Assembly (NCBI GenBank): GCA_013298025.1
Contig: JAAFJE010000004.1
Location: forward strand, 1 to 64,000
DNA from: Cytophagales bacterium
Lineage (GTDB): Bacteria; Bacteroidota; Bacteroidia; Cytophagales; Spirosomataceae
Direction: 5' to 3'
Length of the DNA: 64,000 nucleotides
In this document: piece by piece, positions 9,002 to 17,727 of the stretch
Layout of the letters: every line of letters begins with the position of its first letter
Numbering within the stretch: the stretch's first letter is position 1
Notes under the pieces: generated by a model
What the model was told of the DNA's origin: nothing
What the model saw: only the letters and a program-made list of their open reading frames with translations
The model's database searches: none
Made by a program: the position numbers and the translations under genes

Positions 9002-9342
9002 GCAGAAGTCAACGAAAACAATGATGTTGTTCTGACAGCTTTCGTCCATTTATTATTATTTTACAAAAATAAATTTGTATGCAAGCATCCTATCTTACTA
9101 AATAGGTAAGTAACTATAGCTAAAAAAATATTGAAATAATACCAAAAACTTTATTTGTCGTCTTTGTTTTTTCCTGCAAAGCCCTTGCTAGTTTTATACT
9201 ACAGATAGGATGAGGCATAGAAAAAACCGCTTTAATAAGCTATATACGAGGTTTTTAGCTACGTTCAAAAACTTTTACAATAGAAAATAAATAGGTATAT
9301 TCATTTAGCGAAATTTCGCTTAGAAAAAATATTACGCCTTTT

Positions 9343-9350
9343 TACCTTTG
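9343..9350 (+). promoter_or_regulatory. -7 promoter element for GAPDH
   Basis: TACCTTTG matches TAnnTTTG exactly. The start point would fall near 9357, giving a leader of about 95 nt before the ATG at 9453. The same octamer precedes the SpoU methyltransferase gene. Confidence 0.55.
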
Positions 9351-9452
9351 TTGCATCAAAAAACCAAGCTTAGTTTTGAGCTAACGACACACAGTACAAC
9401 AACTAAGAAAAATACAATTTATTATAACAAAATAAAACGCAAAACACATCTT

Positions 9453-10904
9453 ATGGTACAAGAACTTACGTATGAAAAACAGCTCAGTAGCTGGATTGAG
9501 GACGAAAAAGCAGCGTTAGCACTGGTCAATGTAGTAGGCAAACTATGGTTTGATAAATCAGTAGAACTGTTGTTGTTTAGAAATCAAATGTTCGATGTAA
9601 GTTCGTCGGGATTGTTGAGTTTACATGACTATGCTCAAAAAATTGTAGGACAGCCCATCACGGTAGAAGTAACTTTAGCGTTGGCACAAGCCATCAGCGA
9701 AATCGAAATTTCGCCTGCCCGCATCGACATGGGCCGCTTGGGTAGCGAGTGGCTCAAAGAGCAATTTGCGTATGCCTCGGTTAAGCAGTTTGTGGTGACA
9801 AAACTCGAAAAATTTATCGGCCGCAACCGCTTCAATTTAGTGCCCAAAGATGTAGTCTTGTATGGTTTTGGACGCATCGGGCGTTTGGCTGCTCGGATGC
9901 TCATTGGGATGGCAGGCAAGGGCGAGCAACTACGCTTACGAGCGATTGTAACACGTGACCACCAAGAAAGTGATATTTATAAAAGAGCCGAATTGCTCAA
10001 AAACGATTCGATTTATGGGCCATTTCAAGGTACAGTAGAAGTAGATGCCGCCAATAGATGTTTGATTATCAATGGGCAACAGGTAAATATGATTAGTGCG
10101 GCTTCGCCCGAAAGCATCGATTATACCCAATACGGCATCGAAGATGCTTTAGTCATTGATAATACAGGCGTAAAACGAGACAGAGAAGGACTCAGCAAAC
10201 ACCTCCAAGCCAAAGGTGTAGCAAGGGTATTGCTTACTGCCCCAGGCAAGGGCGATATTCCAAACATTGTGGCAGGTGTAAACAACTATGCCTACAAAAA
10301 AGACGAAAGTATTTTCTCGGCAGCCTCGTGTACCACCAATGCCATTGTACCGATTTTGTCGTTGATAGACCAAGCCATAGGCATCGAAAGGGGACATATC
10401 GAGTCGGTGCATTCTTATACCAATGACCAAAATTTGCTCGACAACTACCATCCAAAATCAAGAAGAGGACGCTCGGCGGCACAAAACTTGGTCATCACAG
10501 AAACCGGTGCCGATAAAGCCGTTGCCAAAGTATTGCCTCAATTGGCGGGCAAACTCACGGGCAACGCCATTCGAGTACCAACGCCCAATGGCTCGTTGGC
10601 CGTACTCAGCTTGCAGGTAGCCCGTAGCGTCAGTAAAACGGAAGTCAACGAAATCATTCGCCAAGCAGCCCTCAGTGGCGATTTGGTTGAACAAATCAAA
10701 TATTCGATGTCGGAAGAATTGGTTTCTTCCGATGTCATTGGTAGCCAAACAGCCGTAGTCTTTGATAGCCCTGCTACGATTGTAGCACAAGACGGCAAAA
10801 GCATTGTGCTGTATGTTTGGTACGACAACGAATTTGGCTATACTCGTCAGGCTTTGAAAGTAGCCAAAAACATTTCTGGTGTTTTAAGATTGACTTATTA
10901 TTGA
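9453..10904 (+). CDS. Glyceraldehyde-3-phosphate dehydrogenase, long form
   Basis: This enzyme catalyses NAD(P)-dependent oxidation and phosphorylation of glyceraldehyde 3-phosphate in glycolysis, or the reverse. The NAD-binding loop is VLYGFGRIGRLAARM near residue 138 and the catalytic cysteine is Cys293 in SAASCTTNA; GYTRQALKVA lies near the end. An N-terminal extension of about 125 residues makes it 483 residues instead of the usual 330; this long form is known from several Bacteroidota. The ORF track starts at a TTG; the ATG at 9453 gives MVQELTYEKQL and leaves the upstream promoter outside the gene. It is monocistronic with a strong terminator. Confidence 0.92.
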   Translation: MVQELTYEKQLSSWIEDEKAALALVNVVGKLWFDKSVELLLFRNQMFDVSSSGLLSLHDYAQKIVGQPITVEVTLALAQAISEIEISPARIDMGRLGSEWLKEQFAYASVKQFVVTKLEKFIGRNRFNLVPKDVVLYGFGRIGRLAARMLIGMAGKGEQLRLRAIVTRDHQESDIYKRAELLKNDSIYGPFQGTVEVDAANRCLIINGQQVNMISAASPESIDYTQYGIEDALVIDNTGVKRDREGLSKHLQAKGVARVLLTAPGKGDIPNIVAGVNNYAYKKDESIFSAASCTTNAIVPILSLIDQAIGIERGHIESVHSYTNDQNLLDNYHPKSRRGRSAAQNLVITETGADKAVAKVLPQLAGKLTGNAIRVPTPNGSLAVLSLQVARSVSKTEVNEIIRQAALSGDLVEQIKYSMSEELVSSDVIGSQTAVVFDSPATIVAQDGKSIVLYVWYDNEFGYTRQALKVAKNISGVLRLTYY

Positions 10905-10970
10905 GTTAGTTTGATGGTTTGGGGACGATACCTCGTATCATTTGTTTAAGTAAAAAGGGATAGATAGCTT

Positions 10971-11003
10971 AAAAAGCCTTCAAGGATTCTTGAAGGCTTT
11001 TTT
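10971..11003 (+). terminator. Rho-independent terminator of GAPDH
   Basis: AAAAAGCCTTCAAG (10971-10984), loop GATT, CTTGAAGGCTTTTT (10989-11002), then another T. The right arm and its flank (10994-11061) reappear at 11334-11401 inside the repeat array. Confidence 0.9.
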
Positions 11004-11401
11004 GTTGTGTATTTGTTTTGTTTTCAGTATGTTGCTAAGGGTGAAGTAATCATTCCAGACCTCTTTCGTTAAATATATACCTAGCTGTTTCAAGCTTAAA
11101 AACCCCGCTGTTTCAAGTTTAACAACTTGGAACAACAAATCAAGTGCAGTCTCCGACTGCACCACCAGTACAACCAATAGCAAAGATTGAATATTTTAGT
11201 ATATTCAGTTTGAGCAAGGTCGCAGTCAGAGACTGCTTTTTATTCGGCGTTCCAAGTTTTTAAACTTGAAACAGCTGGGGCAGTCAGAGACTGCTTTTAT
11301 TTGGCGTTCCAAGTTGTTAAACTTGAAACAGCGAGGCTTTTTTGTTGTGTATTTGTTTTATTTTCAGTATGTTGCTAAGGCTAAAGCAATCATTCCAGAC
11401 C
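10994..11401 (+). repeat. Segmental duplication of the GAPDH terminator flank
   Basis: Bases 10994-11061 (starting AGGCTTTTTTGTTG) and 11334-11401 match over 68 bp with about 4 differences (offset 340). A further copy of 11030-11133 appears at 11626-11729 (offset 596). The duplicated flank is interleaved with hairpin elements. Confidence 0.75.
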
Positions 11402-11798
11402 CTCGCTGTTCCAAGTTTACCAACTTGGAACAATCAATCAAGTGCAGTCTCCGACTGCACCCTCCCGCTGTTTCAAGTTTAATAACTTGGAACAATTAAT
11501 CAAGTGCAGTCTCCGACTGCACCACCAGCACAGATTGAATACTTTAGTATATTCAGTTTGAGCAAGGTCGCAGTCAGAGACTGCTTTTATTTGGCGTTCC
11601 AAGTTTTTAAACTTGAAACAGCAAAGGTTGCTAAGGCTAAAGCAATCATTCTAGTCCTCTTTCGTTAGATATATACCCCACTGTTTCAAGCTTAAAAACC
11701 CCACTGTTTCAAGTTTAACAACTTGGAACAATCAATCAAGTGCAGTCTCCGACTGCATAACTGCAAAATTAAGTAATACACTATAAACAAATACAACC

Positions 11799-12356
11799 AT
11801 GAGTTTTGCCTATAAAATAAATAACCCAAGAGGAACATATTTTATCACCTTTGCTACTGTTCAATGGGTTGATGCTTTTACCAGAAAGCGTTATGTTGAT
11901 ATTGTGTTGGAAAGTATAAAGTATTGCCAAAAAGAAAAAGGTTTACGGATTCACGCTTGGTGTATTATGTCTAATCATGTCCATTTAATTGCCTCAACAC
12001 TTCATCCTAAACCTACGTTATCCGATATTTTACGAGACCTTAAAAAATTTACTTCTAATAAAATCTTGGACGCTATTCAAGATGAACAAGAAATAGAAAG
12101 TAGAAAAGGCTGGATGCTGTGGTTGTTTAGAAGTGCAGGAGAGCGTAATCCCAACAATACATTTTTTCAATTCTGGCGACAAGACAATCATCCAGAAGAA
12201 ATCTTCTCAGCAAAGTTTATGGAAAGTAAACTAGCTTATATTCATAATAACCCCGTAAAAGCTGGCTTAGTAGATGAACCTTGGGAATATTTGCTTTCGT
12301 CTGCAAGAGATTATATGACAGATAGAAAAGGATTATTGGAGATTGATTTTGTTTGA
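11799..12356 (+). CDS. REP-associated tyrosine transposase (RAYT, Y1/HUH family)
   Basis: A 185-residue Y1 transposase-like protein. The HUH metal site is SNHVHLIAS (His60, His62), and the catalytic tyrosine is Tyr147 in KLAYIHNNPVKAGLV, the motif typical of RAYTs. The N-terminus (GTYFITFATVQWVDAF) also fits. RAYTs cut and join single-stranded DNA at REP hairpins and are thought to spread them. Forward hairpin elements flank it closely, at 11703-11758 and from 12369 (12 nt after the stop), both in the same orientation as the gene, so 11703-12424 could be the mobile unit. It appears intact. Nearby track ORFs with FQVFKLETA are readings of the repeats, not genes. Confidence 0.93.
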   Translation: MSFAYKINNPRGTYFITFATVQWVDAFTRKRYVDIVLESIKYCQKEKGLRIHAWCIMSNHVHLIASTLHPKPTLSDILRDLKKFTSNKILDAIQDEQEIESRKGWMLWLFRSAGERNPNNTFFQFWRQDNHPEEIFSAKFMESKLAYIHNNPVKAGLVDEPWEYLLSSARDYMTDRKGLLEIDFV

Positions 12357-12640
12357 AATATGTCCCTAGCTGTTTCAAGTTTAACAACTTGGAACAATCA
12401 ATCAAGTGCAGTCTCCGACTGCACCCTCCCGCTGTTTCAAGTTTAACAACTTGGAACAATTAATCAAGTGCAGTCTCCGACTGCACCACCAGCACAGATT
12501 GAATACTTTAGTATATTCAGTTTGAGCAAGGTCGCAGTCGGAGACTGCTTCTTATTTGGCGTTCCAAGTTTTTAAACTTGAAACAGCAAAGAGACTGCTT
12601 CTTATTTGGCGTTCCAAGTTGGTAAACTTGAAACAGCAAA

Positions 12641-13343
12641 GGTTAAATCTTTGTAGTAGTAGCATTAATCATAAAACAATACATTTCCAGCCCCTGCTGT
12701 TTCAAGTTTACCAACTTGGAACAATCAATCAAGTGCAGTCTCCCGCTGTTTCAAGTTTACCAACTTGGAACAATTAATCAAGTGCAGTCTCCGACTGCAC
12801 CACCAGCACAGCCAATAGCACAGATTGAATACTTTAGTATATTCAGTTTGAGCTAGGTCGCAGTCGGAGACTGCTTTTTATTTGGCGTTCCAAGTTTTTA
12901 AACTTGAAACAGCAAAAGCTAGGTCGCAGTCAGAGACTGCTTTTTATTCGGCGTTCCAAGTTTTTAAACTTGAAACAGCAAGAGTTTTAAAACCTCGTAG
13001 AGGTTAAATCTTTGTAGTAGTAGCATTAATCATAAAACAATACATTTCCAGCCCCTGCTGTTTCAAGTTTACCAACTTGGAACAATCAATCAAGTGCAGT
13101 CTCTCGCTGTTTCAAGTTTACCAACTTGGAACAATTAATCAAGTGCAGTCTCCGACTGCACCACCAGCACAGCCAATAGCACAGATTGAATACTTTAGTA
13201 TATTCAGTTTGAGCTAGGTCGCAGTCGGAGACTGCTTTTTATTTGGCGTTCCAAGTTTTTAAACTTGAAACAGCAAAAGCTAGGTCGCAGTCGGAGACTG
13301 CTTTTTATTTGGCGTTCCAAGTTTTTAAACTTGAAACAGCAAA
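12641..13343 (+). repeat. Recent tandem duplication of a 361-bp composite unit
   Basis: Bases 12641-12982 and 13002-13343 align at a constant offset of 361 bp with only a handful of differences. Each copy carries two forward elements, the central palindrome and two inverted elements. Bases 13248-13406 add inverted units on an exact 66-bp period. Confidence 0.8.
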
Positions 13344-13422
13344 AGCTAGGTCGCAGTCAGAGACTGCTTTTTATTTGGCGTTCCAAGTTTTTAAACTTGA
13401 AACAGCAAGGAAACAGCAAACG

Positions 13423-13886
13423 AAAATTGCCTATTCCTTCATTTTAGCTGTCATTTCTTCATTACACTTGCCTATTTCTTTATTTTAATGGCTTGTTTCT
13501 TTTTTGTAGCTGTCATTTCTTTTTTGCAAACACTTGTTTCTTTATTACAATTGCCTCTTTCTTCATTTTAGCTGTCATTTCTTTTTTGCAAACACTTGTT
13601 TCTTTATTACAATTGCCTCTTTCTTCATTTTAGCTGTCATTTCTTTTTTGTAAATGGTTGTTTCTTTATTACAATTTCCGTTTCTTTACTTTAATTGCTT
13701 GTTTCGCAATTGTAATTACTCATTTCCTCGGTGTAATTGTTTGTTTCTTTGTTTTAAATGGTCTTTCCTAGATGTAATTAATCGTTTCTTTATTGCAAGT
13801 TTCCTTTTCCTAAATGTAATTAACTGTTTTCTCGGTGTAAATACTTGTTTTTTGATTGTAAACTATCTTTTCTTGAGTGTAAAATA
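13423..13886. repeat. Degenerate 20-21 bp tandem repeat (about 22 units)
   Basis: Units follow roughly TTTCTTTATTRYAATTRNY and recur every 20-21 bp. A 62-bp block made of three units is exactly duplicated at 13511-13572 and 13573-13634. Units near 13430-13640 are alike; those toward 13886 are diverged. The ORF at 13654-13887 is only a 7-codon reading of this repeat. The array directly abuts the hairpin array on one side and ends about 100 bp from the restriction-modification gene stop. Confidence 0.8.
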
Positions 13887-13887
13887 G

Positions 13888-13947
13888 GTTTTTGTTGGCG
13901 TTATTTCTACTAAACTTGTTGCATGAAAGAAAAACACCAACGAAAAC
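13888..13947 (-). terminator. Probable terminator of the restriction-modification gene
   Basis: GTTTTTGTTGGCGTT (13888-13902) pairs with AACACCAACGAAAAC (13933-13947) with one mismatch and one G-U pair. It lies 40 nt beyond the minus-strand stop at 13987. Confidence 0.4.
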
Positions 13948-13986
13948 CCAAAAATATACGTGTAAAATATAAAGCCTCTTTGCTAA

Positions 13987-16900
13987 TTATGCTCCTTCTA
14001 TGATTTGTATCTCTTCCTCAGTTAGTTCATATAATTGATAAACTAATTGGTCAATTTGGGCTTCTTCAGAGCTAGTATCTTTATTGTCTTGTTTCTTTGC
14101 TAAAATTGTTTCTACAAGTGAAATGATTTCTAGTTCATTATTTTTATTTGGAATGACAAGTGGAATTTGAGATAAATAAGACTTTGACAAGTTTACTGTC
14201 AAATTAGATTCGTTTGTAAATTGATTTACATAAAACCAATTTATTAACTTAGAATTTAATAATGCTAAAACAAACTTTGTTTGAACAGGACTATCTTTAT
14301 TCAAAATAATATTGTTGATTGATTCTTTATTATAAAATCCTTGATTATCGTATGCTGCTTTTAATGGTTTTGAACCACCTGTAATTCTTTGAATTAATAT
14401 TTTTTCAGGTGTTTCAAATACTTCTTTTGTTCTAGCTCTGTGAAGCAATGATGGTTCGTAATTTAGCCATTGTTTTACTTCTTGTATATGATATGCACCA
14501 ATTTCTCTACCTTCTAAAAATGGCTTCCATCCCTCTTGAGGTTTATCACTGACTACTTCATTTTTATTTTTTGTAATTACAACGCCAAATATCATTTCTT
14601 TACAAATTGAACCTAACATTTTATTAGATTTTAGTTTTCTTAAAAGGTTTGATGAATTTTCATTCGTATTTGTTGCTATAACAAACTCACTGTTAATAAT
14701 ATCTTGTTTACTAATTGTTCCAACACTGTGAGGATTCATCAATTTGACTTTGTAATCCGCAAAATTTCCTTTTGTAGCTGTAATTACAATAGCTGTTGTA
14801 ATAGCATCTTCAAAAACTCTATCCCCAAAATCAAAAATACAGTTGATGCGAGAGTTTTTTACTAAATAACGTCTTGTAGAATCATACGAGGTAACTCTTA
14901 AAAATGTATTAGGAATTATAAAAGCAAATTGTGCTGAATTTTTTAAGTTACGAAATGCTTTTTCAATGAAAAGAGTAAATAGATTTATTTTCCCACTTCC
15001 ACATTCATAATTTTCTTTATAGTAGTTTTTTTCTGTTGTTAATATTCCTTCATTTCCACCAAAAACATACGGCGGATTACCAATCACTACATCAAAACCC
15101 ACAAAATCACCTTCATCATTTAATACTTCTGGAAATTCAAAACGCCATTCAAAAGCGTTTTCATAGATTTTATTGGCTTTAATATTTTCAATTTCGCTCC
15201 CAAGCTTTTTGATTTCATCGTTGAGTTGTGCTACTCTTTTATCTCGGGCAATCTGCTCTTTTTTTTCTATCCCAAACAAGCTTTGTTGGGTAGTAAGATT
15301 GGTTAATTCGCCATTGAGAGCATAGAGTTTTTTTAGTTTAGGGTCGTTTTTAGCAATTTCACTTCTAAAATCTGATTTGATAAGCGAAATTAATCTTTCC
15401 ATTTCTCGCTTTTCTTCTTTGCTTTTGGCATTTCGGTAAGTATCAACGGCTATTTTGTAGCTATCAATCGTCCATTTACTTTTTTTGAGGGCTTGGCTCA
15501 AATCTTCGTCTATACCAAATCGACTAATGAGCGAGTTTCCACATTTAATATTAATATCAATGTTGGGAAGGGTTTCAAGTTCGGTAGCATTTTTGTAATA
15601 GGCATTTTTTAATAACTCTATCCACAAACGCAAACGGCATATTTTTACAGAATTGGGGTTAATATCAACGCCAAAAAGGCAATTTTCTATAATGCTTTGT
15701 TTTTCATGAAAAAGCGTTTCTTGAATACGCTGGCTTTCGTGATTCTTTGGATTGTATTCAAAGAGTTCGCCGTCTTCGGTTACAATCAGTTCATCATTGA
15801 CTACTTCTACTTGGTATTCTTTCAAGCGTTTGCCTGTTCTGTCTTGCAAAATTTTTAAATCATTTTTTACCGCAATCATTTCATTAAGAGCCGAAACCAA
15901 GAAATGTCCAGAACCTACAGCAGGGTCACAAATTTTGATACTATTTACAATTTGGTTGGCTTCTTTGCGGTCATCTATTTTATCGTAAAGGTCTTCTATG
16001 CTTTGGCATTGCCAGTTTTTGATTTCATTAAACTTTTGTACAACGGCTTTCCGAATGGTTTCACGGCACATATACATGGTAATAAAGCCGGGCGTAAAAA
16101 ACGAGCCATCTTTATAGCCATTGATTTTTTCAAAAATCAAACCCAATACAGAAGCATTAATTAAGGTTTTATTATCTTCTTGAATCTCCTCAGAGCCTTC
16201 ACTACTAAAATCGTAAGCATCTAAAAACGCAAAGAAATATTTTAGCGTACTTAATTTTCCTGTTTGCTTTTTGCCTTGTTCATTTTTCAACACTGTATTG
16301 CTCAAAATAGGAATCTCTCTATCATCTCGCAGATTGCTAATAAACAAGGTTTGGTGTTCGAGTTCGGTAGGTTCAAAAAGCGAACTGTTGAGATACGGTA
16401 CTTTTTCAAAAGCTTTTTTTACGTCTTGGTTTCGTTGCTCATGTTTACGAGCCAATACCTGAAAAAACAAAGAATTGAGGTCGTCATAATCTTTGATTTT
16501 ATCTAAACTTAAAAAAGCATAAGATTTATCGCCTTTGTGATAAGTAATCAATTGGGCTTCCAGTAGTTTTAAGAATAAGATTCTATTTACCCAAGTAATC
16601 GTTAATTCAAGTGCCACATTAAACAAACGTTCTTCTGTGGTAGCACCAAATTGTGAAGGTTTATCTAAACGGCTGAGTTTATCGAGGCTATCCAACTGAA
16701 TGATAGCATCTTCTAGCATCGTTCCAGTATTTCTTTCTTCTTCTTTGTTGCGTTGGATAATTTTTTTGCTTCCTTCTTTTGTTTCGGTGAGTCCGATAAT
16801 GTGTAGCAATTCGCTATAAAAGCGTTTGTCGAGGCTATTGCTATCATTTGCAAAAGGAAGTTTGAGCAAATGTTCGGGCGAGAGTACTTTAAAGAGACCA

Positions 16901-17571
16901 ATCAGCGATTTATCATCGGCTTTATCGGCATTACGTAGTGCTTTTTGGTATTCATGAATATTAAAATAAGTATATTCAAGAGAAGTTTGTAAACTACTGA
17001 TAAAAGGTTCGGCAATTTGTTTATAAAAGAAATCTGTTTTATTATCAGGTAAACGACCACTTTCAAAATCGTTGAATTGTTTTACAAAACTTTTGTTTTG
17101 GGCAAATAATCTATCGAATAGCGTAGCATCAAAAATAAACCATTCGTTAATATTGGTAGCAATGAGGTATTTTACTTCAAGATTTTTGTGGGTAATTCTT
17201 TCTCTCAAATAATAGAGTACCAATTCTTGAAAAGCCTTTGTATTTACTTTTTTTGGGGTTATCATCTCAGCCTTATTGGTAGGCTTTTTGGCTTCTATAA
17301 TTACACCTACGGTACTGTTGGCGGTATTTCCGTTATGAATCACAAGGTCGTTTCTACCTTTTGTATTGATAAAATGGTTGGGGTCATAATAGGTTTTCTT
17401 TAGGAAATCAATCACCAGATTTTTATGAAACTCTTCTGATTCAGCTTCATTCATGCTATCAATGAGGCGAATCAAATTTGTTTTAAATCCTTCGATATTA
17501 TCTCTATTCGGTTTTACTTTTAAAAAAGCTTTGTTTAATGCCTTTGTAGGTTTTAGTGCTATTAATTCCAT
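13987..17571 (-). CDS. Single-chain restriction-modification enzyme (type IIG/IIL, Eco57I-like)
   Basis: A 1194-residue protein combining nuclease, methyltransferase and target-recognition parts. The N-terminal PD-(D/E)xK site appears as RND75 and VIIE93AK95. The methylase SAM-binding motif is DPAVGSGHFL starting at residue 549, and the N6-adenine catalytic motif is NPPY at 832-835. The C-terminal quarter (FLEGREIGAYHIQ, KILIQRITGG) resembles TaqI-like specificity domains. Such enzymes methylate one strand of an asymmetric site and cut unmodified DNA. No separate methylase, specificity or BREX partner is nearby, so it is probably a solitary system. It adjoins the repeat island, consistent with an accessory locus. 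Recognition sequence is unknown. Confidence 0.9.
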   Translation of the reverse strand: MELIALKPTKALNKAFLKVKPNRDNIEGFKTNLIRLIDSMNEAESEEFHKNLVIDFLKKTYYDPNHFINTKGRNDLVIHNGNTANSTVGVIIEAKKPTNKAEMITPKKVNTKAFQELVLYYLRERITHKNLEVKYLIATNINEWFIFDATLFDRLFAQNKSFVKQFNDFESGRLPDNKTDFFYKQIAEPFISSLQTSLEYTYFNIHEYQKALRNADKADDKSLIGLFKVLSPEHLLKLPFANDSNSLDKRFYSELLHIIGLTETKEGSKKIIQRNKEEERNTGTMLEDAIIQLDSLDKLSRLDKPSQFGATTEERLFNVALELTITWVNRILFLKLLEAQLITYHKGDKSYAFLSLDKIKDYDDLNSLFFQVLARKHEQRNQDVKKAFEKVPYLNSSLFEPTELEHQTLFISNLRDDREIPILSNTVLKNEQGKKQTGKLSTLKYFFAFLDAYDFSSEGSEEIQEDNKTLINASVLGLIFEKINGYKDGSFFTPGFITMYMCRETIRKAVVQKFNEIKNWQCQSIEDLYDKIDDRKEANQIVNSIKICDPAVGSGHFLVSALNEMIAVKNDLKILQDRTGKRLKEYQVEVVNDELIVTEDGELFEYNPKNHESQRIQETLFHEKQSIIENCLFGVDINPNSVKICRLRLWIELLKNAYYKNATELETLPNIDINIKCGNSLISRFGIDEDLSQALKKSKWTIDSYKIAVDTYRNAKSKEEKREMERLISLIKSDFRSEIAKNDPKLKKLYALNGELTNLTTQQSLFGIEKKEQIARDKRVAQLNDEIKKLGSEIENIKANKIYENAFEWRFEFPEVLNDEGDFVGFDVVIGNPPYVFGGNEGILTTEKNYYKENYECGSGKINLFTLFIEKAFRNLKNSAQFAFIIPNTFLRVTSYDSTRRYLVKNSRINCIFDFGDRVFEDAITTAIVITATKGNFADYKVKLMNPHSVGTISKQDIINSEFVIATNTNENSSNLLRKLKSNKMLGSICKEMIFGVVITKNKNEVVSDKPQEGWKPFLEGREIGAYHIQEVKQWLNYEPSLLHRARTKEVFETPEKILIQRITGGSKPLKAAYDNQGFYNKESINNIILNKDSPVQTKFVLALLNSKLINWFYVNQFTNESNLTVNLSKSYLSQIPLVIPNKNNELEIISLVETILAKKQDNKDTSSEEAQIDQLVYQLYELTEEEIQIIEGA

Positions 17572-17668
17572 TGGTATGATTTTAAAAATTATCGGATTGT
17601 AATTTACTTGATTGAAATGGAAATTAGCAGGTTTTAGGAGAGAAAAAATCTGTAAATAGCTGTATGAT

Positions 17669-17727
17669 ACTCATGGCATGAATATCAAATTATTTTGAAA
17701 GACCCTTCTGTCAGTCATGCCATGAGT
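17669..17727. repeat. 13-bp perfect inverted repeat upstream of the restriction-modification gene
   Basis: ACTCATGGCATGA (17669-17681) and its exact reverse complement (17715-17727) are separated by 33 nt, about 100 nt before the start codon at 17571. It could be an operator, a large hairpin or remnant element ends. A second inverted repeat (TCCTAAAAAGCTT 17812-17824, with AAGCTTTTTTAGGA at 17860) lies further on. No gene is seen in 17572-17967. Confidence 0.5.

Larger units (their letters stand above)
11084..13406. repeat. Double-hairpin REP-like array around a RAYT gene (20 full elements)
   Basis: The unit has two hairpins. Hairpin 1: arm GTTYCAAGTT, 4-nt loop (TAAC, TACC, TAAT or TAAA), arm AACTTGGAAC, preceded by GCT. 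Hairpin 2, about 10 nt later: GCAGTCTCYGACTGC with a 3-nt loop. Forward hairpin-1 copies start at 11107, 11405, 11467, 11703, 12369, 12431, 12696, 12745, 13057 and 13106; inverted copies at 11249, 11306, 11596, 12561, 12611, 12887, 12953, 13248, 13314 and 13380. Degenerate copies lie near 11084 and 11682. Forward pairs and inverted units flank a conserved centre containing TGAATACTTTAGTATATTCA. Stems are invariant while loops vary. This matches a REP/BIME architecture. Confidence 0.9.

Noticed and set aside
8971-9342. tRNA or small structured RNA gene in larger gaps
   Set aside because: I looked for cloverleaf arms and TTC-loop sequences in gaps over 150 nt and saw none; only simple inverted repeats are present.
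11084-13406. CRISPR array
   Set aside because: Repeats occur in both orientations, spacing is irregular, intervening sequences are themselves repeated, and no cas genes are present.
13243-13488. Track ORFs in the repeat island (e.g. 11266-11499, 12217-12459, 12556-12777, 13243-13488) with repeated FQVFKLETA and SETAFY
   Set aside because: They are translations of the hairpin units, whose 66-bp tandem spacing happens to keep a frame open. They lack starts, composition and homology expected of proteins.
13654-13887. 77-aa ORF with NCLF-like 7-residue repeats
   Set aside because: It is the 21-bp tandem repeat read in one frame; the neighbouring 20-bp units break the frame.
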